From assembly GCF_030445035.2 (NCBI RefSeq), contig NC_080683.1:88993675-89057674 (forward strand): a stretch of DNA of 64,000 nt, written 5' to 3'. Source of the DNA: Dasypus novemcinctus (taxonomy: Eukaryota > Chordata > Mammalia > Cingulata > Dasypodidae). The notes under the pieces are model-generated. The model did not search any database. It was given only the letters and a program-made list of their open reading frames with translations, and was not told the DNA's origin. Both the position numbers and the translations under genes were made by a program. Of the stretch, positions 25,299 to 37,459 are shown piece after piece (the first letter of the stretch is position 1; each line of letters begins with the position of its first letter).

Positions 25299-25372
25299 GA
25301 ATGCACATTAGCTCAGTGGAAGAGCTCTGGCCTAGCATAGGCTAGGTCTCTGCTTTTATCCCTAATTCCTCT
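25299..25372 (+). repeat. tRNA-Ala-like segment within L1 5' region
   Basis: The phrase TTAGCTCAGTGGAAGAGCTC, then CTAGCATAGGCTAGG, resembles the 5' half of tRNA-Ala and tRNA-derived SINEs, with a consensus Pol III A box (TAGCTCAGTGG, 25309-25319). The B-box part (CTTTTATCCCTAATTCC) is degenerate. It is in sense orientation inside the full-length L1's 5' noncoding part. It could be a nested SINE relic or a native part of this L1's promoter region. Confidence 0.5.
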
Positions 25373-26379
25373 CAAAGTGGTACAAGGTTATTAACCATCC
25401 AATAAGACTTTATGACAAGGAGCATACTAACGTCCTTTTTATATTAGCTTTTATTGCATGTCTTATTTAAAAAAAAAGGCAGGGGGGTTCCTTTTTTACT
25501 TTCCTTATTTTACTGACTAAAGCCTGGCTTAAAACCTGCAGAAGACAGTCCGCAAGGTGATTGATTGTTGAATATCAGCAGCCTGAGAAGATCACTAGGG
25601 GTCCTAGAGAAAAGGTTGTTTTTCCATGTTGATCTTGGCTTTTTGATCCTTCTTCTTTTTCTTAAAAAACAACAATAGCAACAAAACAAATACTATGGTC
25701 TTGAGTTCTCCTTGTATCTCCCCTTCCTTTGTGTCTCTGTGTGTCTGTTAGTTTTTTCTTTCTTTTGTTTCTCAATTTTCTCTCCTTATGCTATATCTTT
25801 TCCCTCCTTCATCCTTATATTTTCTGTTTTTTGTTGGTATTCTTTCATTCAACCTATTTGGATTTGGTCTTCAATTTTTCTTGTACTCATTTCTCTCTCT
25901 CTTCTACTTTCTCCATGTTTTATTTTCTCTCTCTCTTTTTTTTTTACTCCCCCCCCTTTCCTTCTCTCTTCTACTTTTTCTTTTTCCCTTTTCTCATCAT
26001 TCTGGACTTTCATTAATTCATTCTATATTTTCCTCCATTCTGTTTCATGTCTTATTGATTTGATTCCACTTTTCTAATCTTGTTTTTTTTTTTTTTTTTC
26101 TGTACTTCTTACTTAGGTTAATTATTCAATTGCTTACATCTTGCATGATCCCTCTCCTACCTTTTACTGTTATTACTACTACTCCTCATTTTCTCTTCCC
26201 ATCTCTTCCTATATCTCTGGTACTAACATTTTTTTCAGGGGAGCATAGACAATGGCAAGGAAATAGAATAAGAGGAATGAAGTGTCAAAGTGAAACTTTA
26301 CCACCCACAAAAACACAAAATAAAACTACAGAGCAGAGAGAGAAGCCAATCCACTAAATTAACACACTTAGATAAACAG

Positions 26380-27355
26380 ATGACTAGATACCAACAAAAA
26401 AATACAAGCCATACTAAGAAACAGAAAGATGTGGCCCAGTCCAATGAACAAACTAAAAACCAGAAAGAGATGCGGAACATGGAAGAACCAATCAGAGCTG
26501 TCCAAACAAATATCATGAATGACTTAATGAAACAAAGGAAGAGATTAAGGATATTAAGAAGACACTGAGTAAACATACTGAAGAAACTATAAATATCCAT
26601 AAAAAGATAACAGATGTGATGGTGATGAATGACATAATCCAAGAAAACAAAAATACAATGGAAGCACACAACATCAGAGTTGAACAGGCAGAGGAAAGAA
26701 TTGATGATGTGCAAGACAGTCCATCTGAAGTCAAATAGATAATAAAACAGATAGATAAAAAGATAGAAAAAAATCTAGCAGGGACTCAGGGACTTGAACC
26801 ACAACACAAAAATGCACAAACATACCCATTATAGGCATCCTAGAAGAAAAAGAGAAGGGAAAAGGGACAGCAGGAGTGTTGGAGGAAATAATGGCTGAAA
26901 ACTTCCCAACCCTATTGAAGAAGATGGCTGTTCATATCCTAGAATCACAGTGCACCCCAAACAGTAGAAATTGCAACAGGCCTACTCCAAGACATAGATT
27001 TGTCAAATTGTCCAATGCTCGAGACACAGAAAGAATACTGAAAGCAGCAAGAGAGAAGAGAAACGTCAGGTACAAGGGGACTCAATAAGATTAAATGCTG
27101 ATTTCTCATCTGAAACAATGGAGGCAAGAAGGCAGTGGTATGACATAGTTAACGTGCTAAAAGAAAAAAACTTCCAGCAAGAATTCTCTATCCAGCAAAA
27201 CTGGCATTCAAAAAAGAGGGAGAGTTCAAAATATTCACAGACAAACAGAATCTTAGAGAGTATGTTAATAATAAACCAGCACTTCAAGAAATACTAAGGG
27301 AGTTCTGCAGGTTGAAAGGAAAAAATAAGACCAAGAGGATTGGAAGAGAGTGTAA
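26380..27355 (+). pseudogene. L1 ORF1p remnant
   Basis: This is the degenerate RNA-binding ORF1 of the full-length L1. It starts at an ATG at 26380 (MTRYQQKN). It holds a charged coiled-coil region to about 26750, the conserved EEIMAENFPTLLKK core at about 26880-26930, and a C-terminus in another frame with LYPAKLAFKKEGEFK and NLREYVNNKPALQE (about 27180-27300). Stops and frame changes, for example at 26566-26568 and 26736, prevent an intact protein. Confidence 0.85.
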
Positions 27356-27441
27356 TAACAACTAAAAAGACAAAAAGAGTAATTAAAACAACATATGACA
27401 TACATAAACCCAAAGAAAATATGGCTAATCCAAGTAATTTC

Positions 27442-30400
27442 ATGACAATAATAACAGAGAATGTTAATGGACTAAACTCACCAGTCAAGAGCCACAAACT
27501 GGAAGAATGGATAAGGAAATAAGACCCAACCAAATGCTGCCTATAAGAATCCCACCTTATATCCAGGAATTCAAGAAGGCTAAAAGTGAACAGTTAGAAA
27601 GCAATTTTACAAGCAAACAATAACCAAAAAAGGGTGGGAGTAGCAATACTAATATCAGACAAAATAGACTTTAAATGCAAAACTATTGTAATAGACAAAG
27701 ATGGACACTATATATTAATAAAAGAGATAATCTTTCAAGAAGAAAGAACAGTCATACATATTTATGCTCCTAACCAGGGCACCTCAAAATACATGAGAGA
27801 AACACTGGAAAAACTAAGTGGAGAAATAAATGCCTCTACAATTATAGTAGGGGACTTTAATACACTGTTATCACCCTTAGACAGAACAACTTGAGGAGAA
27901 TCAGTAAAGAAACAAAGACTTTGAATAATACATTAGAGGAGCTGGACCTAACGGATATATCCAGAACACTACACCCAAATACAGCAGGATATACATTCTT
28001 CTTGAGTACACATGGATCATTCTCCAAAATAGACCACATGCTAGGCCACAGAGAAACTTGCTATGAATTCAGAAAGATTGAAATTATACAGAATAATTTC
28101 TCTGACCACAATGGAATGAAACTGGCAATCAGTGAGGGCCAGAGTACCAGATTAGGCACAAAGATATGGAAGTTAAACAACACACTCTTAGACAAACAGT
28201 GGGTCAAGGAAGAAATCACAAAAGAAATAACTACCTTGAAATGAATGAGAATGATGACACAACATATCAAAACCTATGGGGTGCAGCAAAAACAGTACTG
28301 AGAGGGAAATTCATAGCCATAAATGCATATATCAAAAAAGAAAAAAGAGCTAAAATTGAAGACCTAACTGCACACCTGGAGGAATTAGAAAAAGAAGAAC
28401 AAACTAACCACAAAGGAAGTAGAGAGAAAGAGCAGAATAAAATGAATTTGAAAATAAGAAAGCAATAGAAAAAGTAACCAATACCAAAAGCTGGTTCTTT
28501 GAGAAGATCAATAAAATTGACAAACCCCTAGTTAGGCTAACAAAGAAAAAAAGAGAGAAGATGCAAATACACAAAATAAGAAATGAGGAAGAGGATATCA
28601 CTGCTGACCCCACAGAAATAGAGAGTGCCATAAAAGGGTACATTGAAAAATTATATGCCAACAAGATGGCTAATTTAGAGGAAATTGACAAATTCCTAGA
28701 AATACACAAACAGCATACATTGATGAAAGAAGAAATTGATGTGCTCAACAAAACAATCACAAATAGTGAGATAGAATGTGTTATCAAAAACCTCCCAACT
28801 AAGAAAAGCCCAGGACCAGATGGCTTTTCAGGTGAATTCTACAAACATTCTGGAAAGAACTAACAATAATCCTGCTTAACTCTTCCAAAAAATAAAAGTG
28901 GAAGGAACATTGCCTAACTCTTTCTTTGATGCCAACATCATCATAATAACAAAGCCAAAGACACCACAAGAAAGGAAATCTAGAGACCAATCTCCATAAT
29001 GAATCTAGATGTTAAAATCCTCAACAAAATACTTGCTAAACATATTCAACAACATATCAAATGAATTTTACACCATGACCAAGTGGTCTTCATTCCTGGT
29101 AAGCAAGGATGGTTTAATATAAGAAAATCAATCAATGTTATACATCACATAAACAGATCAAGAGAGAAAAATCACATAAGCATCTCTATAGATGCAGAAG
29201 AAACATTTGATAAAATACAGCAACATTTCTTGATAAAAACATTACAAAAGATAGGGTTAAAAGGAAACTTCCTCAACATGATAAAGGGTATATATGAAAA
29301 ACCCACGGCAAACATCATATACAATGGTGAAATCCTAAAAGCTTTCCCTCTAAGATTGGGAACTAGACAAGCATGTCTTCTATCACCATCCCTGTTTTAC
29401 ATTGTATTAGAAGCAATTGCTTGAGCACTTAGGTAAGCAAAAGATATAAAAGTCTTCCAATTTGGAAAGGAAGAAGTAGAAACTTTACTATTTGCAAATG
29501 GCATGATCCTATACATAGAAAGTTCTGAGTATTCTACAACAAAGCTTGCAGACTTATAAAGGAGTTCAGTAAAGTCACAGGTTTTAAATCAATGAGCAAA
29601 AGTCATTAGCATTTCTGTATACCAATAATGAGCAATCTGAGTAGGAAATTAGGGAAAAAAATACCACTTATGATAGCAACTAAAGTAATCAAATACCTAG
29701 CAATAAGTTTAACTAAAGACGTAAATGATTTATGTGCAGAACACTGTTAAAGGAAATCAAAGAAGACTTAAATAAATGGAAGAATATTCCCTGTTCATGG
29801 ATAGGAAAACTAAACATCATTAAGATGTCTATCCTACCCAAACTGATAAAAAAACCTCAATGCAATCCCAATAAAAATCAACATGGCATTTTTTACTAAA
29901 TTGGAAAAACTAATTATGAAACTTATTTTGAAGGTCAGGAGGCCTGAATAACCAAAGGAATATTGAAAAACAAAAATGCAATTGGAGGGATCACACTACC
30001 TGAATTTAAAAACATACTACAAATATACAGTGGTCAAAACTGCATGGTACTGGCACAGGGATAGACACACTGACCGATGGAACTGAATTGAGAGTTCTGT
30101 TATAGATCCTCACCTATATAGTCATTTGATATTCAACAAGGCCACCAAGTCCACTCAATTGGGAGAGAATGGCCTCTTCAACAAATGGTGCTTGGAGAAC
30201 TGGATATCCATATCCAAAAGAATGAGAGAGGAACACCATCTCACCCCTTATATAAAAGTTAACTCAAGATGAATCAAAGGTCTAAATATAAGAGCCAAGA
30301 CTATAAAGACCTTGGAAGACAATATAGGGAAACATCTACAGGACCTTGTAATAGGAAATGATTTCATGAACTCCACACCCAAAGCACAAGCAGCGAAAGA

Positions 30401-31182
30401 AAAAATAGACAAATGGTATCTTCTCAAAATTAAAAACTTTTGTACCTCAAAGGAATTTGTCAAGAAAGTGAAAAGGCAGCCTACCCAATGGGAAAAAATA
30501 TTTGGTAACCTTATATCTGATTATCTATCACATATAAATAATCCTACACCTTGAAAATAAAAAGACAAACAACTTATTTTAAAAATGGGCAATTGATTTG
30601 AATAGACACATCTCCAAAGAAGAAATTCAAGTAGCTAAAAAGCACATGAAAAGAAGCTTAACATCACTAGTTATTAGGGAAATGCAAATCAAAACTAAAT
30701 GAGATACCATCTTATACCCATTAGACTGGCGAGTGTTAAAAAACAGAGGACTACAAATGTTGGATAGAATGTGGAGAAGTGGAAATTCTCATTCACTGCT
30801 GGTGGGATGTAGAATGGTGCAGTAATTGTGGAGGACAGTTTTGCCGTTCCTCACAAAACTAACTATAGGTCTGCCATGAAATCCAGCAATTCCACTGTTG
30901 GCTATATACCCAGAAGAATTGAAAGCAAGAACACGATCAGATATATGCATACCAATGTTCATAGCAGCATTGTTCACTATTGCCAAAAGTGGGAATCAAC
31001 TTAAATGCCCACCAACTGATGAATGGATAAACAAAATGTTATATAGATACAATGGAATATATTTCAACTGTAAGAAGGAATACAGTACTCACAGAATAAC
31101 ATGGATGAACCTTGAGGACCTTATGTTGAGTGACTCCAGCCAGTCATTGAAGGACAAATATTTCATTACCTCACTGAAATAA
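27442..31182 (+). pseudogene. L1 ORF2p remnant (endonuclease and reverse transcriptase)
   Basis: The start at 27442 reads MTIITENVNGLNSP, the standard ORF2 opening. Endonuclease motifs follow: VIHIYAPNQG, IIVGDFNTLLSPLDR and NNFSDHNGMKL (the terminal SDH motif). The RT domain shows KKSPGPDGFSGEFYK at about 28800 and a palm motif at 29491-29502 that reads FANG rather than the catalytic FADD. The C-terminal region ends KYFITSLK and TAA at 31180-31182. Multiple in-frame stops (for example 27891 and 28242) and the lost RT aspartates show it is inactive. Confidence 0.92.
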
Positions 31183-33110
31183 ATCAAGCAAACTAAACAG
31201 ACTCCCAGAACTAGAGTCTGGGAGATAGGTTAACAGAAAATAGAAAGGGAGAAGGTTATGAGCCAATACCCATAAGGGCAAAATCTATGACTTGGTGGAA
31301 GCATATCATTGTGCACTGAAGGGACATGACAGGGGTAGAGTGAAAATATTGGGTTGGGTGGTGCTACTTTGACAGAGTGGTAGAGAGGTAAGGTGAGTTG
31401 GATGTTCCATGGAACTAGGGCGAGGGTTGAGGGGGAAAGCCACATGAACACTGCGGATTGGTGTATACATGGTTGAAATTACAATATTGGGAATACTCAC
31501 TTGCCAATATGACCAGGAAAGGTTACTAGTTTAGAGTGTTGGATGGGGGTTCATACTGTCCAGGGCACACCTGGGGCAGGCTTCTAGGGCACATGTGAGT
31601 GATCATTTTGGCATAGTTGTTGCATCATTGAGTAGAGCCCCACATAATGAGTGGGAAGGTGTTGGACTCCCATCCAAGAGAGGCCTGCTTTGTTCTCAAA
31701 CAGAGAGATGGGAGTCACTTGAGAGCGTAGGCAGAGCCTAATAGAGGAGGATAGGACAAGGAATTGTCACACAATAACCAAAAGAATATTAAATTCCCAT
31801 CTGTGGGAGCTTTGCCACATTCTCTAGTTGAACAACAAGAATGCCCCAAGTACAGGGACAATGACTTGTGAAGGAGGATGGACCATTGAAGGACCTGATG
31901 ACTATGCTTTTGAGCTTTTGCTCTTGAAATTCAAACCTAGTCTAGTGACGTAGGGTGCCTAAGAACTACCTGCCAGGAGCCTCCTTGTTACTCAAATGTG
32001 GCCTCTTTCTAAGCTGAAATCGGCTTATAAAAGCAATAACTTCACCCCAGCATGGGATATGACTCCTGTGTTGCCAGGGGGCCTCCCTGGCAACACAAAA
32101 ACAACACCTTGACCAAAAGGGGGAAAAGCTAAAGACAATGAGTTTGTATGTCTGAGACTGCAAATGAGTTGGGAGGCCATCCCGGAGGTAGCACTTATGC
32201 ACATCTCAACAGGATCTCATTGAAAGCCAAAGTAGATACTATCCCAAATAGTGAAGTTCCTCAGGGATATGGAGACATCCAGACACAGTAGGCAGGGCAG
32301 AAAGCTAAGGAATTTGGCCCCTTACCAGTGGGCCCTAATCTGGTATTTATGCTTCCCAGTGTGACAGAGTTAGGGTCACCAGTGGTTTCCCTATGCATGA
32401 CTCTTCTGTCCTTCTATTTGAACCTATAATTAGTACTTCAGTTAGTAGGTATACATTCAAGAAACTTAATCTTTGGGCTGCCCATTTGCCAACTAAGCCC
32501 AGAATCTCAATGGAATTGCAACACCTCCTCTCCAGTTCAATGGACTAACCCAGGACAAATAACAGGGATGAGATGATGGACAAACATCATACCAAGGAAC
32601 CGAGAGTGCCTACAACTGCAAGCAAGAGACTCCCATCCATCAGATGTGTGGGATTAAAGCCCCCTCAATTAATGGTGGAGTGGGCATCACCATCCCAGAG
32701 TCCTCAGGATTGGGAAAAGAAATCTGGACTAAAATAAACTTACTAGCTTTCTACTGTAGAATTATTGTGATTCTAGCAATGGAAGAAATACCATTGTAGA
32801 GGCAGTGACCCATGGATGTTCTGGGGTTAGGGAGAGGGAAAAACAGGTGTAATATGGGGGCATTTTTGGGACCTGGGAATCATCCTGAATGACATTACAA
32901 TGGCAGATACAAGCCTGTATATATCCGGCCATAGCCTACAGAGTAGAATGGGAGAGAGTCTAAACTATAATATGAACTATAATCCATGCTTAACTGCAAT
33001 GCTCCAAAATGTGTTTATCAATTGCAATGAATGTACCACACTGATGTAAAATGTTGCTAATGTGGGAAAATGTGGGAGGTGTGGGAAATGGGTATATTGA
33101 AGTATCTTTG
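31183..33110 (+). other. Long 3' UTR of the full-length L1
   Basis: About 1.9 kb lies between the ORF2 stop and the A-rich tail, with G-rich purine stretches near 31370-31440. It has no coding signal. The target duplication beyond the tail shows this sequence came in with the L1 rather than belonging to the flank. Confidence 0.8.
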
Positions 33111-33147
33111 AAAAAATAAAAAAAAGTGAAAAAAAATGCAGTGTGTG

Positions 33148-33510
33148 ATCCTTGATAATGTCTTGAATCATGCTTGGGGAAGTAAGGATACTTGAATATG
33201 GATCATATCATAGATAATATTCTCATAATATATTTCCTCGATGCTAATTGCATTTGGTAGGGAGGATAATGCAGTTATTCTTAGCAGATGCAATCTGAAG
33301 TATTTGGCATGAAAGGTAATGATGATTGGTTACTAGTAACCCTTAAAAAGGCTGGTTTAAAATATATACATATAAAGTATATATATGTGTGCATATCCAT
33401 GCATCTACAGAGTAAGAGACAAAATAAACGTGACAAAATTTTAAGACTTATACACCTAGGTGAATCATGCAATTGTAGTTTTGGATTCTTGCAGCTTTTC
33501 TGTAGAGTCT
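33148..33510. other. Short unassigned stretch
   Basis: An AT-rich (TA)n-like patch sits near 33360-33395. No gene or named repeat was seen. Confidence 0.4.
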
Positions 33511-33519
33511 GGGAAAAAA

Positions 33520-33597
33520 AATGTTTTTAGGAGGTACCTGGGATTGAACCCAGGACCTTATCCATGGGAATTAGGTACTCAACCACTCCCCTGGGAA
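33520..33597 (-). mobile_element. DAS-type SINE, reverse orientation
   Basis: The sequence AGGAGGTACCTGGGATTGAA, then CCCAGGACC and CAACCACTCCCC, is the reverse complement of the xenarthran tRNA-Ala SINE. The A-box end is truncated (lacks GAGCTACATC). Confidence 0.8.
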
Positions 33598-33604
33598 AAT
33601 TCTT

Positions 33605-35375
33605 AATAAAGTTGGGGGAAGGAATGAGGCTTCACAGTATATGATGTGAATAGAAAACAATATTAATTTTTTCTATGGCAAATCTAATAACTTGTTATTT
33701 TTAAATTTTATTGAAATAAAGGGCATGATGACACTAGTCTCAGCTACATCACTAACACTGCTTACTCATGGTATATATAAAGACATGATGCTTACATTCT
33801 TCATGTATAAAATGGAGATAACACTAGGATTACCTATGGTATAGGCAGCTGGCTGCTTAATCAATGTCCGTCCTCCCATTCTTTCTTTTTTTTAAAAGAT
33901 CTGTAAATTTGATGACCCTGGCAATGTGCCAAACTACAAAAATATTTCCCAGGAACACTTGCAGAATAGTCATGTCAGATTAAATGGAAGTAATTTAGAA
34001 GAGGGCTTTGCAGGTAGTACATTTAGCTGACTTGTGCCTTTTTGCCATTTATCCTTTCCCTTCCTCTTGTTTTAGTACAGAAGATGGATACAATGGTTGG
34101 AGCTCCAAGCCATCTTGTGTGCATGTGGTTGTGGACCAAATCTGCCACTGGAAAGAGATAGGATCACTGTGGCATCCCAATTTCAGGCACTAGCCTGAAA
34201 CTGTCAACTTCTGAACTTTTCCATGGAAAAAAACACCCTTATTCAATTAAGCAGACATTATTTAAGTTTTCTATTAAATGTAATCAAATACAAAGCCTCA
34301 TTTATGCACTATTAGAGTTATGAAGATTGGATTGTATAATTCTTACAACGTTTGGTACCATTCATACCACACAAAAATGCTTAATTGGTGTTGAGATATT
34401 CATTTTTCAGTATAGTACAAAGGAGTCTTCTTTCCCATTGACCTAGAAAGAGACTAGATAGATTCCTCTTTTTCATATGTTCCTTTTAAAATATTCTTTT
34501 TTCAGCTCAGAGATTACATTCTAATTAAGAGTTCTTCAAATACCTCATCTATTGGAACATAATTCCTTGCAATGATTATCATAATCAGCCCCTTATTTGA
34601 AATGAAAATAGTAAATAGGTTTCTTTAACTCATGGAACCAAACTGTGTTTGGTGAATAATCACTATTCTACAGGTAGAGGTATAAAAGTGATGATCAAGT
34701 ATGCTAGATGAATTCTAAATATATGTAAATATTTTCTGTATAGGTGGCCTCAACAAATAGAAAAAGTACAAATGGGTAGCTGTATTTGCAAAATCTGAGC
34801 AAACTGGTTGAACAAATAACATGATATATAAAGGTACAATTTTGTAGCTTTCTTTTGCTTTTAAATGATAAATCAATATATGTATGCTTAACTTTGATTT
34901 GAAATAAAATGTGTCTAGCATGTTTAGATTCCAAAGCCAGAATATTATTTTTAAAAAACCCATATAATAGGTCTTGATCATAAAAGCAGCCAGTTTCATT
35001 TTAAACTCATGATCTGTAGCAAGATGTTACAATGCCTGGATGCCATATATCTCCTGGAGTGATTTTTCTTCTTTCATGTTCTTGTTCAGAGACTGCCTGT
35101 GTGAATAAAAGTCTCTATATAAACTGGGGTGTTGTGTGACTAGAAAACAAAATGCCTACCTGGTAGTGAAATATAATTCATTTTGAGTCTCCAACATTTT
35201 ATTATTCACATATTTATAACACAGAGATATCATACTAATTTGTAATCCTGGGAATCTGAGAATCCATTCCACAGCATAGAACAAATTCACTTTGGGGGCT
35301 AATAAAAATACATAGTTGAATCACTGAATTATAAGGTGAACAAGCACCCACTGAACGCCAAGGAAGTGTCTGGCT
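33605..35375. other. Unassigned intergenic stretch
   Basis: No gene was recognised. The segment at about 34040-34200 (GGAGCTCCAAGCCATCTTGT area) reads like an old LTR or LINE fragment, but I cannot name it. Confidence 0.35.
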
Positions 35376-35378
35376 CTT

Positions 35379-35480
35379 TGGGTAAGGGAAATTAATGCTT
35401 ATTTTTATTTCTAAATATTAAGACCCTGTATGAAGCATACTGCTTAAGATATAAACTTGGGCCTGGGCTGGCCTAAGTTT
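35379..35480 (+). repeat. Local duplicate of 37411-37512, MIR-related
   Basis: About 100 bp beginning GGGTAAGGGAAATTAATGC aligns at roughly 82-85% with 37411-37512, estimated by eye. The second half is a MIR head (TGCTTAAGATATAAACTTGG). Confidence 0.65.
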
Positions 35481-35559
35481 ATCTTTTCACTCTTCATAAA
35501 AACCATTTGAGGTAGGTTTGGTGATTTCCATTTTTATGGGCTAAGGAATTCTAATCTGT

Positions 35560-36002
35560 CAGGCTTTTAGAGGGCAGCAGATGGCACTTTCAAGTTAAGA
35601 TAAATCAAGGAAGGCTTAAAAAAAAAGGCTCTTCACAAAGGTGGCTTCAAGGTAAGAACCCACAGCATATAGTGTAGTCATCCAGGGCTAGTCATGGGAG
35701 AGCTGTTACCACAGCCAGTCTCAAAGGCCAAGGGGAGGAGATGGGAGTGGCTACTGGACCACGGAAGAGGAGAGCTGGTAAAGCAGAATGTCTTCGGAGA
35801 TGTTGTGGCTTTAATCAAGATACAGAGCCAGCTATAAATATCTCACTTTCTCTTCCCTCCATCCAATATGCCAGGCTCCTTATAGCTGAACCTGAAGGGA
35901 AGCCTGGGAAAAGGGATATCTGATTATACAGTCATTGAAGATCAGCCTCTTTTGACAGTGGAGAAGGGTAGAGAGTACACCTGGGGGCACAAATAGAAAG
36001 TA
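35560..36002 (+). repeat. Old interspersed repeat fragment, possibly splitting a MIR
   Basis: The phrases CCAGGCTCCTTATAGCTGAA, GTGGAGAAGGGTAGAGAGTA and GGGGGCACAAATAGAAAGTA recall an ancient mammalian repeat whose family I cannot fix. It lies between reverse-MIR-like text at 35490-35555 (ATTTGAGGTAGGTTTGG) and at 36008-36110 (GAAGCTCAGAGAGGTTTGG), which suggests it inserted into a MIR. Confidence 0.4.
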
Positions 36003-36007
36003 TTCAG

Positions 36008-36110
36008 CACAGGAACTGAAGCTCAGAGAGGTTTGGTGGTTTGTTAGAAGTCACACAGCTAGGAAGTTGCAAATCCTAAATTGGAACTAGGTCTGATGGT
36101 CAAAAGGCCT
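36008..36110 (-). repeat. MIR SINE, reverse orientation
   Basis: The phrases GAAGCTCAGAGAGGTTTGGT and GTCACACAGCTAGGAAGTTG are the reverse complement of the MIR core. Its left part is inside the 81-bp tandem duplication. Confidence 0.65.
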
Positions 36111-36218
36111 TATTCTTTCCACAATAGCCAGGTATGGAGCTAGGAAGTTGCAAATCCTAAATGGGAACTAGGTCTGATTGTCAAAAGGCCTTATTCTTTC
36201 CACAATAGCCAGGTATGG
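36057..36218. repeat. 81-bp tandem duplication
   Basis: Two adjacent 81-bp copies (36057-36137 and 36138-36218), each starting AGCTAGGAAGTTGCAAATCC and ending AGCCAGGTATGG, differ at only two positions that I can see. Confidence 0.95.
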
Positions 36219-36219
36219 T

Positions 36220-37405
36220 TTATATCATTTTGGAGACTAGGAGTATACTTTTATTTGCAGAGGCATCTCTAAACATCATGTTTCTCAAGAGAAACCATAT
36301 GTCTATGTGGATTCATCCATTTGTTTAATAAATTATCATAAGAAATGAATAAAATAAAGACCATGTTTTATATTGCATGATTGCATGGTATATATTGCAT
36401 GATTGTATATACATACAAATGGATGAACTTTCTGTAGACATAGTAGAATAAGTCTAGAAAATTGACAAGTAGAACAATAGCTTTATTCATTCAATCATTT
36501 ATTTGATTTTCCTTTATTGCCTCAAGGTCACTAGAATCATTAAAATCCAGGTAGGCTTACAAACCATCTTCTTCAGATTGTTTAGGTACCAACCAGTAAT
36601 AAGAAATGTTTTCAAACTGTCCAAGAAAAAAATAATTTGAAAAAATAATTAAATTGCTTATTAGATTCTTTTTATGAACCTCGGTCATTGTCACAGATAA
36701 CTGTATAATAAAACTGAAATGAAATGCTGGTAATATGCAGGAATGGTTGAAAAATGACCTCATTTTTACAGGTTTCTGTCAGACCTAAAGGAGCTTTCCT
36801 TAAACCACTTTAGTCATAATTTGTAAACATGGGAGCACGATCATGGCTCTCTTCTTCGAAAATATTGTGGGTTTTATTTTAATTAATAGAATGATTGAGG
36901 GTGTAGAGGATGGTTTTGTTTGGGCCATTCACTAACTTCTAAAGTCTTTCTTTTGGGGGGGTGGGTAAGTTCCCAAAGTTTATAATCCATAATTAATTAT
37001 TTTCAGTGAGTTGGTTAACATAGTGATAGGATATAGGAAAAAAAAACCACTGCTTGTTCCAAATGTGAAAAGTAATTATTTAGGCTAAAATTTCAATCAG
37101 GCTAATGTTAAATTATGTATGTTAATCAACAGAATGACTGAGAATCAATTCCATACAGGATGAGAACAGCTTTCGAAAATGTTTGTGACAAGCTAAAAAC
37201 ATGTTATTTCCGGCATCTCTGCAATCTTTTCTATTTTATCCAAGATTTCAGCTAAAGTTGAACATAGCCATGATTCAAGATCAAATTTCCACTTATATAT
37301 CCATTTTATAGACAGAATTTGAATAGAGATTCAAAATGAATCTCATATATAAAGTTTTATATTTTTATCTTAGTAATATTTTTGGTTGAATAAGAAGAAA
37401 CAATA
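36220..37405. other. Unassigned AT-rich intergenic stretch
   Basis: No gene was recognised. A G-run (TTTTGGGGGGGTGGG) is near 36950-36965. Confidence 0.4.
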
Positions 37406-37459
37406 TGTTCTGGGTAAGGGAAATTGATGCCTATTTTTATTATTAAGTTTTTAAGACCA

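Larger units (their letters stand above)
24591..33132 (+). mobile_element. Full-length L1 with 15-bp target-site duplication
   Basis: The insertion is bounded by an exact duplication AAAATGCAGTGTGTG at 24576-24590 and 33133-33147. Between lie a 5' UTR starting near the ACATGGCGGATGAGG motif, a ~500-bp pyrimidine-rich zone (about 25620-26120), ORF1 remnants (26380-27355), ORF2 remnants (27442-31182), a long ~1.9-kb 3' UTR and a short A-rich tail (about 33110-33132). At ~8.54 kb it is longer than a typical 6-7 kb mammalian L1. The excess lies mainly in the two noncoding ends. ORFs carry many stops, so it cannot move autonomously. Confidence 0.95.

Noticed and set aside
25712-26077. Three overlapping plus-strand frames rich in Phe, Leu and Ser
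   Set aside because: They result from the pyrimidine-rich zone of the L1 5' region, which lacks stops in all frames.
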